Assembly (NCBI GenBank): GCA_024346835.1
Contig: AP024866.1
Span: 2,947,659-3,011,658 of the forward strand
Direction: 5' to 3'
From: Vibrio comitans
GTDB taxonomy: Bacteria; Pseudomonadota; Gammaproteobacteria; Enterobacterales; Vibrionaceae
DNA length: 64,000 bases
The notes beneath the pieces were generated by a model. It made no database searches. It was not told the origin of the DNA and saw only the letters and a list, made by a program, of their open reading frames with translations. Below are positions 1 through 12,771 of the stretch, in pieces. Made by a program: the position numbers and the translations under genes. Position 1 is the first letter of the stretch. The number at the start of each line of letters is the position of its first letter.

Positions 1-1090
1 GCTCGTTCCAACCCCAACTCAACGTCATCTGTTGCATCGCTTTGCGACGCCAAGAGACTGAGCCTAGTTTTGGCTGCTGTGATAACTTCTCATGAGTTTT
101 CAGATAGAAACAACGACGTACAAGATCGAGACGCGCTTGGTCACCGATTCTTTGTAAGTATCGAGTTACTTTTTCTAGCATCACATAGTAAGCATCCATA
201 CCGTAAAGGTCTGGTTCGTGAGCAAAGAATCTGCGTTTAGTGTCGATACTTAAAAGCTGAGTCTGCGGGTATTCCCACGAGTATGCTTCAAGCAAAATCG
301 CTTTCAGCACGGATTTGTAAGGTGAGTCGATGCTTTTGAATAATTGCCAAAGGCTAGAACCAAAATATTCTTCTGCTGGGATCTTGTTGAGCTGTCCAAA
401 ATCGAGCCATTCATTGCAGTCAATCTCTCCACTGCTGCATAGCTCTAATACGTACTGCTCGTAACATTCTTCCATTTCAGGAGGTACGATGCTCCACAAC
501 AGGCGTTGACCTGCCATACGCATCGCCGAACGATAGAACTCATCCAAAAGCAGCATATGCTGAGAAGAACCACAGTTATCCCCTGTCATCGCTTCACTCT
601 TGTTGGACTGCTTGAATCGCTGGTCGTCCATCAAGAAAAAGTTAGCTTCAATCCCCTGCTGCTGTGCCCAGTCAGTAATTTTTAGGCATTTGTTCGCTAG
701 CTCACTTCGCTTCTGCGCTGGCATTTCAGGTGAAATACATACCCAAATATCAAGATCACTGGTTAGACTCTGGCCAATAGAAGACGTACTTCCCATGGTG
801 TACAGAGCTAAAATATCGATATTGGTAGGAGCAGAGATCTCTTCCCCTGTTGAACGAGCACAACTGTCGAGAAATTGGCGCTGTTCAAGATCAGCAGAAA
901 AGTCGAAGACGCCTTGCGGGACATTACTAGAGATATATCCAGGTAAAGCAGGGTGATTATAATGAAGTAAAAGCGGGATCAGTGAGAATACTTGCTTGCC
1001 TTGAGCATCCATCATATCTAGTGCACGACGCTTACGCTGTTCATTCAGCGAATCGAGCCTAGCGATTAATGTGCGTGTATATGCTTGCAA
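1..1090 (-). CDS. cyaA: Class I adenylate cyclase, N-terminal part (runs off left edge)
   Basis: Makes cAMP from ATP, the effector of CRP in carbon regulation. The 363 codons present align along their length with the enterobacterial CyaA catalytic half as I remember it, including the motifs TMGSTSSIGQSLTSDLDIWV (nucleotidyltransferase Gly-Ser and Asp-x-Asp core), LLLDEFYRSA and SPYKSVLKAILLEAYSWEYP. The reading frame is open to base 1; the C-terminal regulatory half lies outside the window. The start is a TTG at 1088-1090 (peptide LQAYTRTLIARLD), preceded by a GGGAAG ribosome-binding sequence. A TTG start is also known for E. coli cyaA, where it keeps expression low. It is divergent from hemC, the same arrangement as in enterobacteria. 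Confidence 0.96.
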   Translation of the reverse strand, partial: MQAYTRTLIARLDSLNEQRKRRALDMMDAQGKQVFSLIPLLLHYNHPALPGYISSNVPQGVFDFSADLEQRQFLDSCARSTGEEISAPTNIDILALYTMGSTSSIGQSLTSDLDIWVCISPEMPAQKRSELANKCLKITDWAQQQGIEANFFLMDDQRFKQSNKSEAMTGDNCGSSQHMLLLDEFYRSAMRMAGQRLLWSIVPPEMEECYEQYVLELCSSGEIDCNEWLDFGQLNKIPAEEYFGSSLWQLFKSIDSPYKSVLKAILLEAYSWEYPQTQLLSIDTKRRFFAHEPDLYGMDAYYVMLEKVTRYLQRIGDQARLDLVRRCFYLKTHEKLSQQPKLGSVSWRRKAMQQMTLSWGWNE

Positions 1091-1289
1091 GTCAACTTCC
1101 CAAACAAAGAAATAAAAATGTGGACGCTTTAATTTTAAACTAAAACCTCACAAAACGTGACCAATTTAACACTTTTTGGTTATTAGGTAAAGAAAATCAC
1201 CCATTATCACCTCTCAGTGAAGGCTAAGTTGGCAGAATAACTCAAAGATTATAAAGGTCACGCAATTGAGAACAGTATGACCCAAATCG

Positions 1290-1305
1290 CGTGATTAGCA
1301 TCACA
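1290..1305. promoter_or_regulatory. CRP-cAMP binding site candidate between cyaA and hemC
   Basis: CGTGA-N6-TCACA differs from the consensus TGTGA-N6-TCACA at one position. On the minus strand a possible cyaA -10 (CATACT, 1274-1279) puts the -35 position inside this site, so bound CRP would compete with RNA polymerase. Repression of cyaA by CRP is known in enterobacteria; the same feedback here is inference. Apart from this site and the hemC promoter, the 332-bp gap 1091-1422 shows nothing recognisable. Confidence 0.7.
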
Positions 1306-1383
1306 TATGCATATAAAACTTAACATTATGTGAGTTAGTACCATTAAGCCTATCTCTACCCGCTGAAAATTTATATCTAGCGG

Positions 1384-1392
1384 TGATAGAAT
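1384..1392 (+). promoter_or_regulatory. Possible extended -10 promoter for hemC operon
   Basis: TGATAGAAT fits an extended -10 (TGn plus TAGAAT) about 31 bp before the hemC ATG. No convincing -35 lies 17 bp upstream, so this is a weak prediction. Confidence 0.4.
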
Positions 1393-1422
1393 CAAGTTAT
1401 CTCTCATTTTGTTGCCTTTATT

Positions 1423-2358
1423 ATGTCAAAACAAACTCTTCGAATTGCAACTCGCAAAAGCCCACTTGCATTGTGGCAAGCTCACTACGTTAAATCTCGC
1501 TTAGAAGAGATTCACCCTGACCTAGATGTTGAACTGGTGACTATGGTAACCAAAGGCGACATCATCCTAGATACACCGCTAGCTAAAGTGGGCGGAAAGG
1601 GCTTGTTTGTTAAAGAGCTTGAAGTCGCGATGTTAGAGAAGCGCGCCGATATTGCTGTTCATTCAATGAAGGACGTTCCTGTAGATTTCCCTGAAGGGTT
1701 AGGCTTAGCCGTTATCTGTGAACGAGAAGACCCTCGTGACGCGTTCGTTTCCAATACCTATCAATCCGTTGATGAGTTACCTCAAGGTGCTATCGTCGGT
1801 ACCTGCAGCCTTCGTCGCCAGTGTCAAATTAGTGCGGCGAGACCTGATCTCATCATCAAAGAATTGAGAGGCAACGTCGGCACTCGTTTAGGTAAGTTGG
1901 ATGACGGGCAATACGACGCCATTATCTTAGCCGCAGCAGGATTAAAGCGCTTAGAAATGGAAGAGCGAATTCAAAGCTATATTGAGCCAGAATCTTCTCT
2001 TCCTGCGGTAGGACAAGGTGCCGTGGGTATAGAGTGCCGACTTGATGACGAGCGCGTTCTTGAACTCATTAAACCTCTAAATCATGCCGATACCTCTGAT
2101 CGCGTTTCAGCAGAACGCGCGATGAACCTCGCCCTTGAAGGTGGGTGTCAGGTGCCGATTGGTAGTTACTGCGTAATTACTCCAGACAATCAACTTTATC
2201 TCAGAGGTTTGGTGGGTAAGCCAGATGGTACAGAAATTATCAGAGCTGAGATTCGAGGTGAACGCTCACAAGCGATCGCTATGGGTGAAGAGCTAGCACA
2301 GGAGCTACTTGCCTCTGGAGCAAAAGAAATTCTTAGCGAAGTATACAATCAGGCTTAG
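1423..2358 (+). CDS. hemC: Porphobilinogen deaminase (hydroxymethylbilane synthase)
   Basis: Joins four porphobilinogen molecules into hydroxymethylbilane in the cytoplasmic haem and sirohaem pathway. At 311 residues it is full length for the family. The N-terminal signature [14 protein letters not shown], the cofactor and substrate loop [10 protein letters not shown], the arginine stretch [10 protein letters not shown] and [10 protein letters not shown] are all visible. Cys242 in EGGCQVPIG is the residue that carries the dipyrromethane cofactor and has the same number as in E. coli. It is first of four genes and is followed after 5 bp by hemD, the next enzyme in the pathway. Confidence 0.98.
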   Translation: MSKQTLRIATRKSPLALWQAHYVKSRLEEIHPDLDVELVTMVTKGDIILDTPLAKVGGKGLFVKELEVAMLEKRADIAVHSMKDVPVDFPEGLGLAVICEREDPRDAFVSNTYQSVDELPQGAIVGTCSLRRQCQISAARPDLIIKELRGNVGTRLGKLDDGQYDAIILAAAGLKRLEMEERIQSYIEPESSLPAVGQGAVGIECRLDDERVLELIKPLNHADTSDRVSAERAMNLALEGGCQVPIGSYCVITPDNQLYLRGLVGKPDGTEIIRAEIRGERSQAIAMGEELAQELLASGAKEILSEVYNQA

Positions 2359-2363
2359 TTCCA

Positions 2364-3107
2364 ATGAAGGTACTTATAGTTCGACCTCAACCTTCAGCCC
2401 AAGAACTATGTGATGCCTTGAGCAATATAGGGGTGGTAGCAAGTTGCTGCCCCGTTGTTTCATTTCAGCAATCCTTACCTCCGCTTCACAGCCTAAATCA
2501 CCTATCTCACTCTGAGCTAATTATTGCTGTCAGCCATCCAGCAGTTCACTACACCAATAAGATTCTAAGCCAACAAAACCAGAACTGGCCGGCATCGTCA
2601 GAGTATTTTGCCGTTGGCAGTAAAACAGCGACCTATTTGCATTCATGCACTCATCTCAACGTCAGCTCACCTAAGTCGGAAGATAGCGAGGGGCTTTTAG
2701 AGCTTTTGGGTTGCTATGATCTAAAAGGTAAGAAGATAAGCATACTTAGAGGTGAGAGTGGACGGGAGATGCTTTACAAAACCTTGCAACAAACCGGGGC
2801 AGATGTGGTCTATGTTGAGAGTTATCAGCGCCAATGGCTAGGCTTTGATGGTGAGAGCAAGGTTATACAATGGCAATCAGAAGCGGTGGACACTCTGATT
2901 GTTACCAGCTTCGAACAATTAAAATTCTTTGCACAACAAATACCTACCCAATCTAAAAATTGGTTACACTCTTTACAGTTGATGGTTCCCAGTGAAAGAG
3001 TCGCGAAATTAGCCTCACAATTAGGCTTTACTCAAGTTCATAATATCAAGGGTGCATCCAATCAGACCATCATTGACAGCATTCAGGCGAATTACATAGG
3101 AAAATAA
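2364..3107 (+). CDS. hemD: Uroporphyrinogen-III synthase
   Basis: Closes and inverts ring D of hydroxymethylbilane to give uroporphyrinogen III. The 247-residue length is typical. The sequence is poorly conserved in this family, but the start MKVLIVRPQPSA, the central ILRGESGREML segment and the C-terminal SxQTIIDSI region fit a two-domain HemD. The assignment is strengthened by its place between hemC and hemX. The stop is 1 bp before the hemX ATG, so translation is probably coupled. Confidence 0.95.
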   Translation: MKVLIVRPQPSAQELCDALSNIGVVASCCPVVSFQQSLPPLHSLNHLSHSELIIAVSHPAVHYTNKILSQQNQNWPASSEYFAVGSKTATYLHSCTHLNVSSPKSEDSEGLLELLGCYDLKGKKISILRGESGREMLYKTLQQTGADVVYVESYQRQWLGFDGESKVIQWQSEAVDTLIVTSFEQLKFFAQQIPTQSKNWLHSLQLMVPSERVAKLASQLGFTQVHNIKGASNQTIIDSIQANYIGK

Positions 3108-3108
3108 A

Positions 3109-4278
3109 ATGACTGACGATAAAAAACTCGATGACGACAACAAAGTTAACAAGAGTGAATCCGTTCCAGCTTCGCCTACCCCAAAGAAAGCGCCACCACC
3201 AAGCTCTAAGAAAGTAAATACACCAAAGAAAAATGAAGAAAACGAACCGAACAAGCCTGCGAAAAGACTGGCTATCGCTGCGGTTATTATCTCTTTGCTG
3301 ACAGCCGGCGCTGGCTTTTATTACTTCAATCAACAAAACCAACTTCTTCAGCAGCAGCTTTCTGCTGTCTCAGGCCAACTAAAAACAGCTCAGCAGACCA
3401 TCAATGCGCAACTTCAAGATACACAGCAAGCTGCGGCTCAAACAGCCAACGAAGCGGTAAACAGAGCAGAAGTATTAATCGGACAACAACAAAAAAGCAT
3501 AGAGAGCCTGCAACTGGCTATATCTGACGTCAAAGGTCGCCGTCCAAACGACTGGTTACTTGCTGAAGCAGACTATTTAGTCAAGCTCGCAGGAAGAAAG
3601 CTGTTTTTAGAGCACGATCTTGTTACGGCAACCAAACTAATGGAAGCCGCTGATCAACGCATAGCAACACTTAATGACCCAAGCCTAGTACCACTGCGCC
3701 AAGCAATGGCCAATGATATTACTGAGCTACGTAGCTTGCCACTGTTAGACAAAGATGGTGTTGCTCTACAACTGATTGCTCTTCAAGAACAAGTCGACAA
3801 ATTACCTTTAGCCAATGCTATCTTGCCGGAAGCAGCGGAAGAAACGAAAAAGCAGGTATCTAAGGATATACAGGACTGGAAAACCAACCTATCTACCTCT
3901 CTCGAGAACTTCGCTGAACACTTCATCACCTTTAGGGTTCGCGATGGTAGTGCTGTGCCACTTCTGTCTCCTCAACAGCATTTCTATTTGAGAGAAAACA
4001 TCAAAGCGAAGCTAGAAACCGCGATTAAGGCAACTTACTCCGAACAAGAAGAAATCTACCGCAAGAGTCTGCTTGTTGCGCTTGAGTGGAGCCAGACCTA
4101 CTTAGATCAAGATGCACAATCCGTTAATGAATTTGAGAGTGCATTAGATAAATTATCAAAGGTTAAAGTAGACCTAGAGTATCCTGCAAAGCTAGAAACC
4201 AATCAGCTCATCGCAGATATCATCCGCGAACGTTTACGTAGAGAGGTTACTACTATTGTCACGGAGGAAAACAAATGA
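3109..4278 (+). CDS. hemX: HemX, membrane-anchored protein of the haem operon
   Basis: This protein of uncertain function is found in gammaproteobacterial hemCDXY operons. An old annotation as uroporphyrin-III methyltransferase is not supported: no SAM motif is visible. The sequence shows a charged Lys/Pro-rich cytoplasmic tail (1-50), one membrane segment (about 54-73), then a Gln/Ala-rich coiled-coil stretch (about 75-135) and a conserved helical domain beginning near RRPNDWLLAEADYLVKLAGR. It is 389 residues. The stop overlaps the hemY start by 4 bp (ATGA), suggesting coupled synthesis with HemY. Confidence 0.93.
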   Translation: MTDDKKLDDDNKVNKSESVPASPTPKKAPPPSSKKVNTPKKNEENEPNKPAKRLAIAAVIISLLTAGAGFYYFNQQNQLLQQQLSAVSGQLKTAQQTINAQLQDTQQAAAQTANEAVNRAEVLIGQQQKSIESLQLAISDVKGRRPNDWLLAEADYLVKLAGRKLFLEHDLVTATKLMEAADQRIATLNDPSLVPLRQAMANDITELRSLPLLDKDGVALQLIALQEQVDKLPLANAILPEAAEETKKQVSKDIQDWKTNLSTSLENFAEHFITFRVRDGSAVPLLSPQQHFYLRENIKAKLETAIKATYSEQEEIYRKSLLVALEWSQTYLDQDAQSVNEFESALDKLSKVKVDLEYPAKLETNQLIADIIRERLRREVTTIVTEENK

Positions 4279-5453
4279 TTCGTATACTGTTTGTTTTCAT
4301 CGCGCTAGGTATTGGCCTTTTTGTGGGAACCCAATTCTCTGGCCAACAAGGCTATGTACTGATCTCTTTGGCTGAATACACCATTGAGATGAGTGTCACT
4401 ACACTAGTCATCTTTGTTATCGGTGCTCTGATCGCTCTGTTCTTTGCTGAGTTCTTAATCAAGCGTTCAATACGAGCTTCTAGCGCTACCTGGAACTGGT
4501 TTGGCAACCGTAAACTAAAGAAAGCTCGTAGGCTGACTAACGAAGGCATTATCAAATTGATCGAAGGTGATTGGCAAAGTGCAGAGAAAAAGGTAACTCG
4601 CTGGTCTAACTCGCACGATATGCCATTACTGTGTTATCTAGTCGCTGCTGAAGCCGCTCACGAGCTAGGTAAAGACGACAAGCGAGATAAATACTTTGAA
4701 TTGGCCTCAAAACAGCAGGGGTCAGATCTTGCCATTGGCCTAACAAAGGCTAAGCAAGCGATGGCTGAAGGTGACTTTGCCAATGCCTTTGATGTGCTAT
4801 CAAGCCTTAAACATGATTACCCAGATAACCCTCGCCTGCTAAACCTACTAAAAACCTGTTATATCCAACTCGATTGCTGGCAGCCTTTATTGGATTTACT
4901 TCCAATATTGAAGAAAGCCAAGGGAGTAGATAAAAACGAATATCACAAGCTTTCAGTACAAGCACATGCAGGGCGCATCTCTGAGTTATCTAATCAACAG
5001 GGTGTTGATGGTATCGTTCGCTATTGGGATCACTTACCGAAAAGCATGAAGTCTGAAAGTAAGGTCATCGTGACGTTTGCCAGTGAGTTAATCAATCGCG
5101 GAGCAGACTCAACGGCGATTACTGTGCTTAAAGAAGCGACCCAGAAGTCACCAAAAGCCGAACTACTGAATGTATTCCCAACCCTACATATCACTGATTG
5201 GTATCCTGTTTTGAGTCACCTTAAAGCTCTAGAGAAGAAGTTTAAGGACAGTGGCGACCTACAAAGTGTTATTGGTCAGATACTAATGCATGAAGGTAAC
5301 TGGACTGATGCACAGGCTTATTTTGAGTCGGCTTTAAAGATCCGACCTAACGCCATTGATTATGGTCAACTTGCCAATGCACTCCACAAACAGAACTACA
5401 CCAATGCCGCTAATGAAGTCTCGCAAAAGGCACTGCTGTTGCTGAGTAAGTAA
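4275..5453 (+). CDS. hemY: HemY, inner-membrane TPR protein of the haem operon
   Basis: Proposed to act late in haem biosynthesis or to organise it at the membrane; the biochemical role is not settled. Two membrane segments (about 1-20 and 40-62) form the HemY N-terminal domain, followed by tetratricopeptide-like helices over residues 110-390, for example EGDWQSAEKKVTRWS and HEGNWTDAQAYFESALKIRP. It should not be confused with the Bacillus protoporphyrinogen oxidase also called HemY. It is 392 residues and the last gene of the operon; a strong terminator begins 31 bp after its stop. Confidence 0.94.
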   Translation: MIRILFVFIALGIGLFVGTQFSGQQGYVLISLAEYTIEMSVTTLVIFVIGALIALFFAEFLIKRSIRASSATWNWFGNRKLKKARRLTNEGIIKLIEGDWQSAEKKVTRWSNSHDMPLLCYLVAAEAAHELGKDDKRDKYFELASKQQGSDLAIGLTKAKQAMAEGDFANAFDVLSSLKHDYPDNPRLLNLLKTCYIQLDCWQPLLDLLPILKKAKGVDKNEYHKLSVQAHAGRISELSNQQGVDGIVRYWDHLPKSMKSESKVIVTFASELINRGADSTAITVLKEATQKSPKAELLNVFPTLHITDWYPVLSHLKALEKKFKDSGDLQSVIGQILMHEGNWTDAQAYFESALKIRPNAIDYGQLANALHKQNYTNAANEVSQKALLLLSK

Positions 5454-5483
5454 GTTTCGTCAGTTCGTTGATGTTTGTTTGAA

Positions 5484-5508
5484 GCCGCTGTTTATCAGCG
5501 GCTTTTTT
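5484..5508 (+). terminator. Rho-independent terminator of hemCDXY
   Basis: GCCGCTG / CAGCGGC form a perfect 7-bp stem around TTTAT, followed by six T. Confidence 0.93.
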
Positions 5509-5522
5509 ACGTTTGGGATCTT

Positions 5523-5578
5523 CAGCTATCAGCTATCAGCTATCAGCTATCAGCTATCAGCTATCAGCTATCAGCTAC
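5523..5578. repeat. Heptanucleotide tandem repeat (CAGCTAT)8
   Basis: Seven perfect copies of CAGCTAT are followed by an eighth with one change (CAGCTAC). The array is intergenic, 14 bp after the U-tract of the hemY terminator. No gene spans it. Seven is not a multiple of three, so copy number changes would shift frame in any reading frame. Confidence 0.95.
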
Positions 5579-5819
5579 GATGAAAGAGATTATCCACCCG
5601 CAAAGCAAGTACACCGTCGGAGCTTTTTCGATGTTAATTAGTCTCTTCTACTTTCCTGTATTGCACAGAACAAAGAAGGATTTTATAGAACACAGATGCA
5701 GGGTGGATCGTCAATGTGGCTATGTCAGCCGACCTTATTGTGATTCTAAGGAACTGCCCTAGGAAAACTGGAGAACCAGCTCTCAACGTAGCTTTGCACA
5801 AGCTGCAGATATTTTCGTT
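5579..5819. other. Non-coding stretch between heptad array and 166-bp repeats
   Basis: There is no supported gene. The last part (about 5764-5819) resembles the 3' part of the 166-bp repeat that follows: a short hairpin with arms ACTGG and CCAGC, then a GCTTTGCACAAGCTGCAGATA stretch similar to the downstream units. It is probably a more decayed first copy. Confidence 0.5.
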
Positions 5820-6145
5820 GGGGACGCCTAGTCTAAGGCCTTTTTATGGCAACAGTGGGGGGGGGTGGACTGGCCGGCATTCCGGAGATTCGATGGTATT
5901 TGCCACCAAGCGAGCTGGCGATCCAGCTACCAATGCAGCTTTTGCAGAGCCTGAAGATACAAAAAAAAGGCCTCAGTCTTTCGACGGGGACGCCTAGTCT
6001 AAGGCCTTTTATATGGCAGCAGTGAGGTGGGCTGACCGGCATTTCGGAGATTCGATGGTACTTGCTACCAAACGAACTGGCGATCCAGTTCCCAATGCAG
6101 CTTTTGCCGAGGCTGAAGATACAAAAAAAGGCCTCAGTCTTTCGA
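5820..6145. repeat. 166-bp direct tandem repeat carrying tRNA-terminator sequence
   Basis: Two adjacent units (5820-5985 and 5986-about 6145) begin with GGGGACGCCTAGTCTAAGG, 166 bp apart, and are roughly 85-90% identical by eye. Each contains TGGCA, a GAGATTCGA element also found in the 3' half of the adjacent tRNA-Trp, a small hairpin and half of the GGCCTcAGTC...GACTaAGGCC terminator stem. The hairpin arms covary: AGCTGG/CCAGCT in unit 1 and AACTGG/CCAGTT in unit 2. They look like decayed duplications of the tRNA-Trp 3' region. A possible reading frame across them on the minus strand is judged spurious. Confidence 0.85.
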
Positions 6146-6156
6146 CTAAGGCCTTT
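6123..6156 (-). terminator. Terminator of the rrn operon after tRNA-Trp
   Basis: On the minus strand AAAGGCCTtAGTC pairs with GACTgAGGCCTTT across a short loop, followed by a run of seven T. It lies 4 bp beyond the tRNA-Trp 3' end. Confidence 0.9.
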
Positions 6157-6160
6157 AATA

Positions 6161-6237
<77 letters not shown>

Positions 6238-6283
6238 AAATTGTGATCGAAGTCTGATTTTTTTCAAACTTCAGATTCAGAAA

Positions 6284-6302
6284 AACCTCGCAAAGCGAGG
6301 TT
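6284..6302 (-). other. Hairpin between tRNA-Asp and tRNA-Trp
   Basis: AACCTCG/CGAGGTT is a 7-bp stem with a 5-nt loop, followed on the minus strand by TTTC. It could be a weak terminator that reduces tRNA-Trp or a processing signal; the sequence does not decide. Confidence 0.6.
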
Positions 6303-6314
6303 CTCTAAAATAAG

Positions 6315-6391
6315 TGGCGGAGTGGACGGGACTCGAACCCGCGACCCCCGGCGTGACAGGCCGGTATTCTAACCAACTGAACTACCACTCC
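6315..6391 (-). tRNA. tRNA-Asp (GTC)
   Basis: A 77-nt tRNA: acceptor GGAGTGG/CCACTCC, D-arm AGTTCAGTTGGTTAGAAT, anticodon loop CTGTCAC with GTC, T-loop TTCGAGT, encoded CCA. It follows 5S, as in the E. coli operon that ends with tRNA-Asp and tRNA-Trp. Confidence 0.97.
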
Positions 6392-6449
6392 GCACCTAAT
6401 TTTTATTGTCTTGAAGTCTTACTTAAATGCTTCAATACAATCTAATTTA

Positions 6450-6569
6450 AAGCCTGGCGATGTCCTACTCTCACATGGGGAAGCCCCACACTACCATCGG
6501 CGCTATTGTGTTTCACTTCTGAGTTCGGCATGGAATCAGGTGGGTCCACAATGCTATGGTCGCCAAGCA
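6450..6569 (-). rRNA. rrf: 5S ribosomal RNA
   Basis: Begins TGCTTGGCGACCATAGC and ends with the complementary GCCAGGC end, 120 nt. The internal CCGATGGTAGTGTGGGG region is characteristic. The exact ends are set by comparison with E. coli. Confidence 0.97.
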
Positions 6570-6658
6570 AATTTTAAAATTCGGAAAACTGTTATTTAAA
6601 AGTTATGTCACACATTCAAAGTTCTACTTTGAGTCCACAAAACCCCTTGGGTGTTGTA

Positions 6659-9546
<2,888 letters not shown>

Positions 9547-9883
9547 ATACAACCCCAAAGGGTCTTGCTTACGCAATGCAGTTGCTACGCTGCAGTATGA
9601 CGTTTCCAAGGTGCGTTATCTCTTTATTATGAGCGAGATAACATTCGATTTTGCCGGACTCAAATTTGAATGCATTCTGGCAAGAATACATTCCCAAGAA
9701 CACTTGAATGTGTGTTGGTACCTAATGATTAAATCATTAGGATTTGAGAACTTTTAAATTTGATAAATAATGAAATCACATTATTTATCGTCAGCTTTCC
9801 AAATTGTTAAAGAGCATGATTCTTTGCTAATAAATAGCTTTCGAAACCATTTTTAAGAGTACTTAAGCAAATACGCTTAAAGA
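9547..9883 (-). other. rrn internal spacer, tRNA-Ala to 23S
   Basis: This 337-bp AT-rich transcribed spacer holds a boxA antitermination sequence on the minus strand (TGCTCTTTAACAA, 9804-9816) and the 5' arm of the 23S processing stem. No gene is seen. Confidence 0.85.
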
Positions 9884-9959
9884 TGGTGGAGCTATGCGGG
9901 ATCGAACCGCAGACCTCCTGCGTGCAAGGCAGGCGCTCTCCCAGCTGAGCTATAGCCCC
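9884..9959 (-). tRNA. tRNA-Ala (TGC)
   Basis: A 76-nt tRNA: acceptor GGGGCTA/TAGCTCC (one G-T pair), anticodon loop CTTGCAC with TGC, T-loop TTCGATC, encoded CCA. It is a spacer tRNA of the rrn operon. Confidence 0.97.
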
Positions 9960-9999
9960 AAAACTTAATGTTTCATCCAATATCTTTTGGGAAAGAAAT

Positions 10000-10076
10000 T
10001 GGTGGGTCTGAGTGGACTTGAACCACCGACCTCCCGCTTATCAGGCGAGCGCTCTAACCAGCTGAGCTACAGACCC
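10000..10076 (-). tRNA. tRNA-Ile (GAT)
   Basis: A 77-nt tRNA: acceptor GGGTCTG/CAGACCC, anticodon loop CTGATAA with GAT, T-loop TTCAAGT, encoded CCA. It is the first spacer tRNA after 16S. Confidence 0.97.
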
Positions 10077-10145
10077 AACATTAAACTCTTAACTTTTTCA
10101 AACCATATCAATCTGTGTGGACACTCATCGTGAGTAATCATCGTA

Positions 10146-11698
<1,553 letters not shown>

Positions 11699-11897
11699 AA
11701 GTTTTTTGGTCTTGCGACCGGCTCAATGAATACTGACTTCAAAACTACTATGTAATTTTAAAGCTATTATCGTTCCAACAGAACGATAATGAATTGACTG
11801 TGCCAATGATTAAAAATCATTGTATTGGTCACTCAGTTCATTGATAAATCTTTTCGATTATCATCAACGAGTGCCCACACAGATTGATAGGTCTAAA

Positions 11898-11910
11898 TTG
11901 TTAAAGAGCT
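11898..11910 (-). promoter_or_regulatory. rrn leader boxA antitermination site
   Basis: Minus-strand AGCTCTTTAACAA is one base from the boxA TGCTCTTTAACAA seen in the internal spacer. NusB/NusE binding at such sites is established for E. coli. Confidence 0.8.
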
Positions 11911-11943
11911 TACTTTCGAGGCTTGCCTCTCAAGTGGACGGCC

Positions 11944-11971
11944 ATTCTAGCGTTTTGAACCTCAGTGTCAA
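11944..11971 (-). promoter_or_regulatory. rrn promoter P2 (proximal)
   Basis: Minus-strand TTGACA (11966-11971), 16-bp spacer, TAGAAT (11944-11949), followed by a GC-rich GGCCG discriminator typical of stringently controlled promoters. Confidence 0.85.
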
Positions 11972-12080
11972 ACACTTTTTTGAATTTATTTTCGAAGAGA
12001 AGTTAAACTCAAATGGTTCGGCTAATTTGCCTACTGAATCACTGCAAAGCGTTGTCGCTGTTGCCGTGTCAGTGGGGCGC

Positions 12081-12108
12081 ATTATAGAGATGCTCATCAC
12101 ATTGGCAA
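12081..12108 (-). promoter_or_regulatory. rrn promoter P1 (distal) with A/T-rich upstream region
   Basis: Minus-strand TTGCCA (12103-12108), 16-bp spacer, perfect TATAAT (12081-12086), then a GCGCC discriminator. The 45 bp upstream carry A-tracts resembling an UP element. P1 and P2 are about 137 bp apart. The leader 11699-12080 has no other recognised feature except boxA. Confidence 0.87.
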
Positions 12109-12175
12109 GCGTTTTTTCTAAAGATTTTCAGCTTTTTGTACCGTCTGTTCATCTATTGGCCAGAAGGGTCTTTTT

Positions 12176-12203
12176 TTGATAGTTTGATAACAATATATAT
12201 ACA
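12176..12203 (+). promoter_or_regulatory. Possible yrdA promoter
   Basis: TTGATA, 16-bp spacer, TATACA, ending 19 bp before the yrdA ATG and back-to-back with rrn P1. Confidence 0.5.
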
Positions 12204-12222
12204 GTTTTGATGGGGTTTAACT

Positions 12223-12771
12223 ATGAGTTCTTTACGTAGCTATAAAGGAATACAGCCTTCTATAGAGTCTGGTGTTTATATCGATGATTCTGCAGTTGTT
12301 GTTGGCGACGTTAGGATTGGGGCAGATTCTAGTATTTGGCCACAAGTCGCCGCTAGAGGAGATGTAAACCATATACATATTGGTCAGCGTACCAACATTC
12401 AAGATGGTTCTGTACTGCATGTTACTCACAAAAACGCGAGTACCCCTGAGGGATACCCTCTCATCATTGGTGATGAAGTGACTGTAGGGCATTTAGTGAT
12501 GCTACACGGGTGCACTATTAAAGATAGGGTCTTAGTCGGTATGAGCACGACCATTCTCGATGGCGCAATAGTAGAAAGCGATGTATTTATTGGCGCAGGT
12601 AGTCTAGTACCACCGAATAAGAGATTGGAAAGTGGCTACCTCTATGTAGGGCGACCTGTAAAACAGGTAAGACCCTTAACGGAACAAGAAGCAGCCTTTC
12701 TTTCTAAATCTGCGGATAACTACGTACAGAACAAAAATGATTATCTAAACGAAGTGCACAACATTAATTAA
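12223..12771 (+). CDS. yrdA: Gamma-class carbonic anhydrase-like hexapeptide protein
   Basis: A 182-residue left-handed beta-helix protein of the gamma-carbonic-anhydrase family. Hexapeptide repeats run through residues 15-140 (GDVRIGADSSIWPQ, VGHLVMLHGC, DVFIGAGSLVPP). Histidines in LHVTHKN and VGHLVMLHG are placed as metal ligands. Enzyme activity is unproven for most bacterial members, so carbonic anhydrase is a family label only. It converges with the DUF1488 gene, overlapping it by 8 bp. The yrdA-yrdB-aroE cluster is conserved with E. coli. Confidence 0.93.
   Translation: MSSLRSYKGIQPSIESGVYIDDSAVVVGDVRIGADSSIWPQVAARGDVNHIHIGQRTNIQDGSVLHVTHKNASTPEGYPLIIGDEVTVGHLVMLHGCTIKDRVLVGMSTTILDGAIVESDVFIGAGSLVPPNKRLESGYLYVGRPVKQVRPLTEQEAAFLSKSADNYVQNKNDYLNEVHNIN

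Noticed and set aside
3021-3342. Two hydrophobic minus-strand frames over the hemD-hemX junction
   Set aside because: Their Phe/Leu-rich translation mirrors the Lys-rich tail and membrane helix of HemX on the other strand.
11820-12179. A 119-codon plus-strand frame in the rrn leader
   Set aside because: It is antisense to both rrn promoters and boxA and shows no protein family features.
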